Shown: in pieces, positions 61,123-64,000 of the stretch
How the letters are laid out: the number at the start of each line of letters is the position of its first letter
How positions within the stretch are numbered: position 1 is the first letter of the stretch
Origin: JAADEM01 sp965371855
GTDB lineage: Bacteria; Bacteroidota; Bacteroidia; Bacteroidales; Marinilabiliaceae
NCBI GenBank assembly: GCA_965371855.1
Contig: CBDUZZ010000016.1
Coordinates: 1 to 64,000 of the forward strand
Reading direction: 5' to 3'
Length of the DNA stretch: 64,000 bases
Position numbers and translations under genes: made by a program
The notes under the pieces: generated by a model
Told to the model about the DNA's origin: nothing
Database searches by the model: none
What the model saw: only the letters and a program-made list of their open reading frames with translations

Positions 61123-63990
61123 GTGAAGGCATCAGCAAAAGAGATTACAGAAGGCGCAAAACTGTTTAAAGAGCAGGAACAGATTAATGTTTACGGGGCT
61201 CGTGTACACAATCTTCAAAACATAGACATATCAATACCACGAAACAAACTGGTAGTTATTACCGGATTGAGTGGTAGTGGTAAATCTTCATTAGCTTTTG
61301 ATACTATTTATGCAGAAGGACAAAGACGCTACTTAGAAACTTTTTCGGCCTATGCCCGCCAATTTCTCGGAAACATGGAGCGACCTGATGTGGACAAGAT
61401 AACAGGGTTGAGTCCGGTTATTTCGATAGAACAAAAAACCACCGGCAAAAACCCTCGCTCAACAGTTGGTACCATAACAGAGATATATGATTTTCTGAGA
61501 CTTCTGTACGCTCGTGCCGGAGAAGCTTTTTCGTATGTAACAGGCGAAAAAATGGTGAAGTACACAGACGAACAGATACTGAACCTCATCATTGAAAATT
61601 TCGATGGCAAAAAGGTTTATATCTTATCACCTCTTGTAAAAGGAAGGAAAGGTCACTACAAAGAACTTTTTGAACAGGTACGCAGAAAAGGCTTCCTTCA
61701 TGTGCGCGTTGATGGTGAGATAAAAGAGGTTGTTCACGGCATGAGAGTTGACAGGTATAAAAATCATTTCATTGAAATAGTCATCGATCGTGTTGCTGTA
61801 AAAAATAGTGACACAAAGAGGCTGAAAGAGTCAATCAATCTGGCCATGCAACACGGCAAAGGCATTATGATGCTGGTTGATAAAGAAACAGATGAAGTAA
61901 GGTATTTCAGCCGTCAGCTTATGTGTCCTACCTCAGGCATTTCGTACAACGAACCGGCCCCTCACTCTTTCTCTTTCAACTCACCGCAAGGCGCATGTAA
62001 AAAATGCAAAGGCCTGGGAAATGTCGATGAGATAGATTTTGACAAGATTATACCTGATACTTCGGCTAATATTAGGACAGGAGGTATTGCTCCCCTCGGG
62101 AAATACAAGAACAATCTTATCTTTTGGCAAATCGAAGCTATTGGAGAGAAGTACGGTTTTACTGTTAACATGGCAATAAAAAATATTCCGGAGGAGGCAC
62201 TTGATGTTATCCTGCATGGCTCAAGTGAACCTATAACATTAAAAAATACCCCGCTTGGTATAACATCAAACTATTACCTCAGTTTCGATGGTGTTATTAA
62301 ATACATTATCGACCAAAAGGCTAATGACACATCAATGAAAGCCAGGAAGTGGGCAAACCAGTTTATCAGACACACAACTTGTAGTGAATGTGAGGGCCAG
62401 AGGTTGAATAAAGAAGCATTGCATTTCAAAATTGACAACACAAATATTGCCATACTGGCAAACATGGATCTGCGTCAACTGAATATGTGGCTAACAAACC
62501 TTGAAGAGAGACTGACAGAGAAGCAAAAAAAGATTGGCAAAGAAGTACTGAAAGAGATACGAAGCAGACTGAACTTCCTGCTTGATATGGGACTGGACTA
62601 CCTGTCCCTTAACCGACCATCTATGAGTCTGTCGGGTGGAGAGAGTCAGCGCATCAGACTGGCTACACAGATAGGCTCACAGCTTATTAATGTGTTGTAT
62701 ATTCTTGATGAACCCAGCATAGGGTTACACCACCGCGACAACCATAAACTTATAAACTCTCTGAAACAACTGCGCGATACGGGAAATTCTGTTCTAGTGG
62801 TTGAACACGACAGGGACATGATGATGTCAGCCGATCAGGTTATTGACATGGGACCCTTTGCAGGCCGTCATGGTGGCGAAGTAGTTGCACAAGGCACTCC
62901 GTTAGAACTACTACAACAGAATTCGCTGACGGCAAAATATCTTAATCGAAAGAAGCGTATTAAAATACCGGAAAACCGCAGAAAAGGTTCAGGCAAGAAA
63001 CTTACCATAACCGGTGCTACCGGTCATAACCTTAAAAATGTTACTGTATCATTCCCATTAGGAAAGCTTATTTGTGTTACCGGAGTGTCAGGTAGTGGTA
63101 AATCAACGCTGGTAAACGAAACTTTATATCCCATTCTGAACCAAAGCTTTTACCATGCCGTTAAAGATCCTCTTCCTTATAAAAATGTAAAAGGGCTTGA
63201 GCATATTGATAAAGTTGTGGATGTTGACCAGTCACCTTTGGGTAGAACTCCTCGTTCAAACCCCGCAACATACACAAAGATATTTGACGAGATAAGAAAA
63301 CTTTTTGCAGAACTGCCTGAAGCAAAGATCAGAGCCTACAAGCCCGGAAGATTCTCCTTCAATGTGGTTGGTGGACGATGTGAAACATGCAAAGGAGGAG
63401 GTGTACAGATTATTGAAATGAATTTTCTGCCTGATGTGATGGTAAAATGCCCTGAATGCCATGGGAAAAGGTATAATCGTGAAACACTGGAAGTGCGGTT
63501 TAAAGGAAAATCTATTAGCGATGTACTTAATATGACAATTAATCAGGCAGTGGCGTTTTTCAACTCATTCCCTTCAATTCACCGCAAGTTAAATACGCTT
63601 CAGGATGTTGGATTAGGCTATGTCACTTTAGGCCAGCCATCCACAACGCTATCGGGAGGTGAGAGTCAGCGTGTCAAACTGGCCGCAGAACTGGCTAAAA
63701 AAGATACCGGTAAAACCATCTACATACTTGATGAGCCTACCACCGGTCTTCATTTCGAAGATATTCGGGTTTTACTTGGTGTGCTAAATAGTTTAGTTGA
63801 TAAAGGCAATACGGTAATTATCATTGAACACAACATGGATGTTATCAAAACTGCTGATCACATTATTGATATTGGAAAAGAAGGTGGTACGCTTGGAGGA
63901 GAGATTATTTGCGAAGGAACACCCGAAAAGGTAGCGTTGTGTAAAGATAGCTATACAGCTAAATACTTGCAGGAAGAGTTGGGGGTATAA
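61123..63990 (+). CDS. uvrA: UvrABC excinuclease subunit A
   Basis: 955 residues. ATP-dependent damage recognition in nucleotide excision repair. Two ABC ATPase halves: first Walker A GLSGSGKSS (48-56) and signature LSGGESQRIRLA; second Walker A GVSGSGKST, signature LSGGESQRVKLA and Walker B ILDEPTTGLHFED. The C-terminal zinc site CETC...CPEC is intact. The first zinc site has Cys268 in CPTSG, with Ser271 in place of the second cysteine, then Cys292 and Cys295 (CKKC). Start is GTG at 61123; no ATG in frame is available before the conserved INVYGARVHNLQNI. Ends 10 bp before the window edge. Confidence 0.95.
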   Translation: MKASAKEITEGAKLFKEQEQINVYGARVHNLQNIDISIPRNKLVVITGLSGSGKSSLAFDTIYAEGQRRYLETFSAYARQFLGNMERPDVDKITGLSPVISIEQKTTGKNPRSTVGTITEIYDFLRLLYARAGEAFSYVTGEKMVKYTDEQILNLIIENFDGKKVYILSPLVKGRKGHYKELFEQVRRKGFLHVRVDGEIKEVVHGMRVDRYKNHFIEIVIDRVAVKNSDTKRLKESINLAMQHGKGIMMLVDKETDEVRYFSRQLMCPTSGISYNEPAPHSFSFNSPQGACKKCKGLGNVDEIDFDKIIPDTSANIRTGGIAPLGKYKNNLIFWQIEAIGEKYGFTVNMAIKNIPEEALDVILHGSSEPITLKNTPLGITSNYYLSFDGVIKYIIDQKANDTSMKARKWANQFIRHTTCSECEGQRLNKEALHFKIDNTNIAILANMDLRQLNMWLTNLEERLTEKQKKIGKEVLKEIRSRLNFLLDMGLDYLSLNRPSMSLSGGESQRIRLATQIGSQLINVLYILDEPSIGLHHRDNHKLINSLKQLRDTGNSVLVVEHDRDMMMSADQVIDMGPFAGRHGGEVVAQGTPLELLQQNSLTAKYLNRKKRIKIPENRRKGSGKKLTITGATGHNLKNVTVSFPLGKLICVTGVSGSGKSTLVNETLYPILNQSFYHAVKDPLPYKNVKGLEHIDKVVDVDQSPLGRTPRSNPATYTKIFDEIRKLFAELPEAKIRAYKPGRFSFNVVGGRCETCKGGGVQIIEMNFLPDVMVKCPECHGKRYNRETLEVRFKGKSISDVLNMTINQAVAFFNSFPSIHRKLNTLQDVGLGYVTLGQPSTTLSGGESQRVKLAAELAKKDTGKTIYILDEPTTGLHFEDIRVLLGVLNSLVDKGNTVIIIEHNMDVIKTADHIIDIGKEGGTLGGEIICEGTPEKVALCKDSYTAKYLQEELGV

Positions 63991-64000
63991 CATGCAGATA

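Overview
The window comes from the chromosome of a Bacteroidota bacterium, most likely a marine or anaerobic Bacteroidales/Marinilabiliales-type organism (inference). The sequence evidence is a SusCDEF starch locus, TonB-dependent transporters with carboxypeptidase-regulatory N-termini, a type IX secretion (T9SS) sorting domain, an Rnf operon in the order RseC-B-C-D-G-E-A, low GC, and promoter motifs of the Bacteroidota TTTG / TAnnTTTG type with few Shine-Dalgarno sites. I saw no rRNA, tRNA or CRISPR array.

Layout. (1) 1-11.5 kb: housekeeping genes, mostly on the minus strand: fabD, a small outer-membrane barrel, an IS remnant, purF, a SPOR protein, a double-domain Usp, a YebC-family regulator, a ClC channel with CBS domains, a LolD/MacB-type ATPase, a methyltransferase, a two-TM protein and an atypical FKBP. 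(2) 11.6-17.4 kb: a probable heme or metal uptake unit (small membrane protein, TonB receptor, HmuY-like lipoprotein), then a lipoprotein and a TPR protein on the other strand. (3) 17.8-20.7 kb: recG and a REP-associated (RAYT/IS200-like) transposase bracketed by matching sets of palindromes. (4) 21.2-26.8 kb: the complete Rnf ion-translocating ferredoxin:NAD oxidoreductase operon. (5) 26.9-31.4 kb: an outer-membrane receptor, an IS630-type transposase remnant, an MltD-like lytic transglycosylase, and a 945-bp non-coding stretch with a MITE-like element. (6) 31.7-48.1 kb: a starch utilisation locus: GH97 alpha-glucosidase, SusC, SusD, two SusE/SusF-type lipoproteins, a T9SS-exported GH13 amylase, a SusA-like GH13 neopullulanase and a SusR-like regulator. 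(7) 48.2-60.9 kb: a minus-strand sulfur-handling cluster with a divergent Crp/Fnr regulator. (8) 61.1-64 kb: uvrA.

The sulfur cluster is the most unusual part. It joins a YeeE/YedE (thiosulfate/sulfur) permease, two TusA carriers, a DsrE/F-like protein, four exported rhodanese-type proteins (six rhodanese domains), a porin and a complete Qmo-like electron-transfer module: a QmoA-type flavoprotein, a HdrA/QmoB-type flavoprotein with the MvhD part as a separate gene, and a QmoC-type membrane Fe-S/cytochrome b subunit. AprAB, DsrAB and Sox genes are absent from the window. The simplest reading is a pathway that takes in sulfane sulfur, passes it along rhodanese, TusA and DsrE carriers, and exchanges electrons with the quinone pool through a Qmo/Hdr-like complex. 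The substrate and direction are not shown by the sequence. Upstream of its first gene are four TATTGAT repeats spaced 21-22 bp, one of them part of a nearly perfect FNR-type box (TTGAT-N4-ATCAG).

The window also holds several small repeat families: a GTCATTGCGA-core palindrome nested in different terminal inverted repeats (4 copies), hairpin palindromes at gene ends, the RAYT-linked palindromes, and a 325-bp MITE with 17-bp terminal inverted repeats and a TATT duplication.
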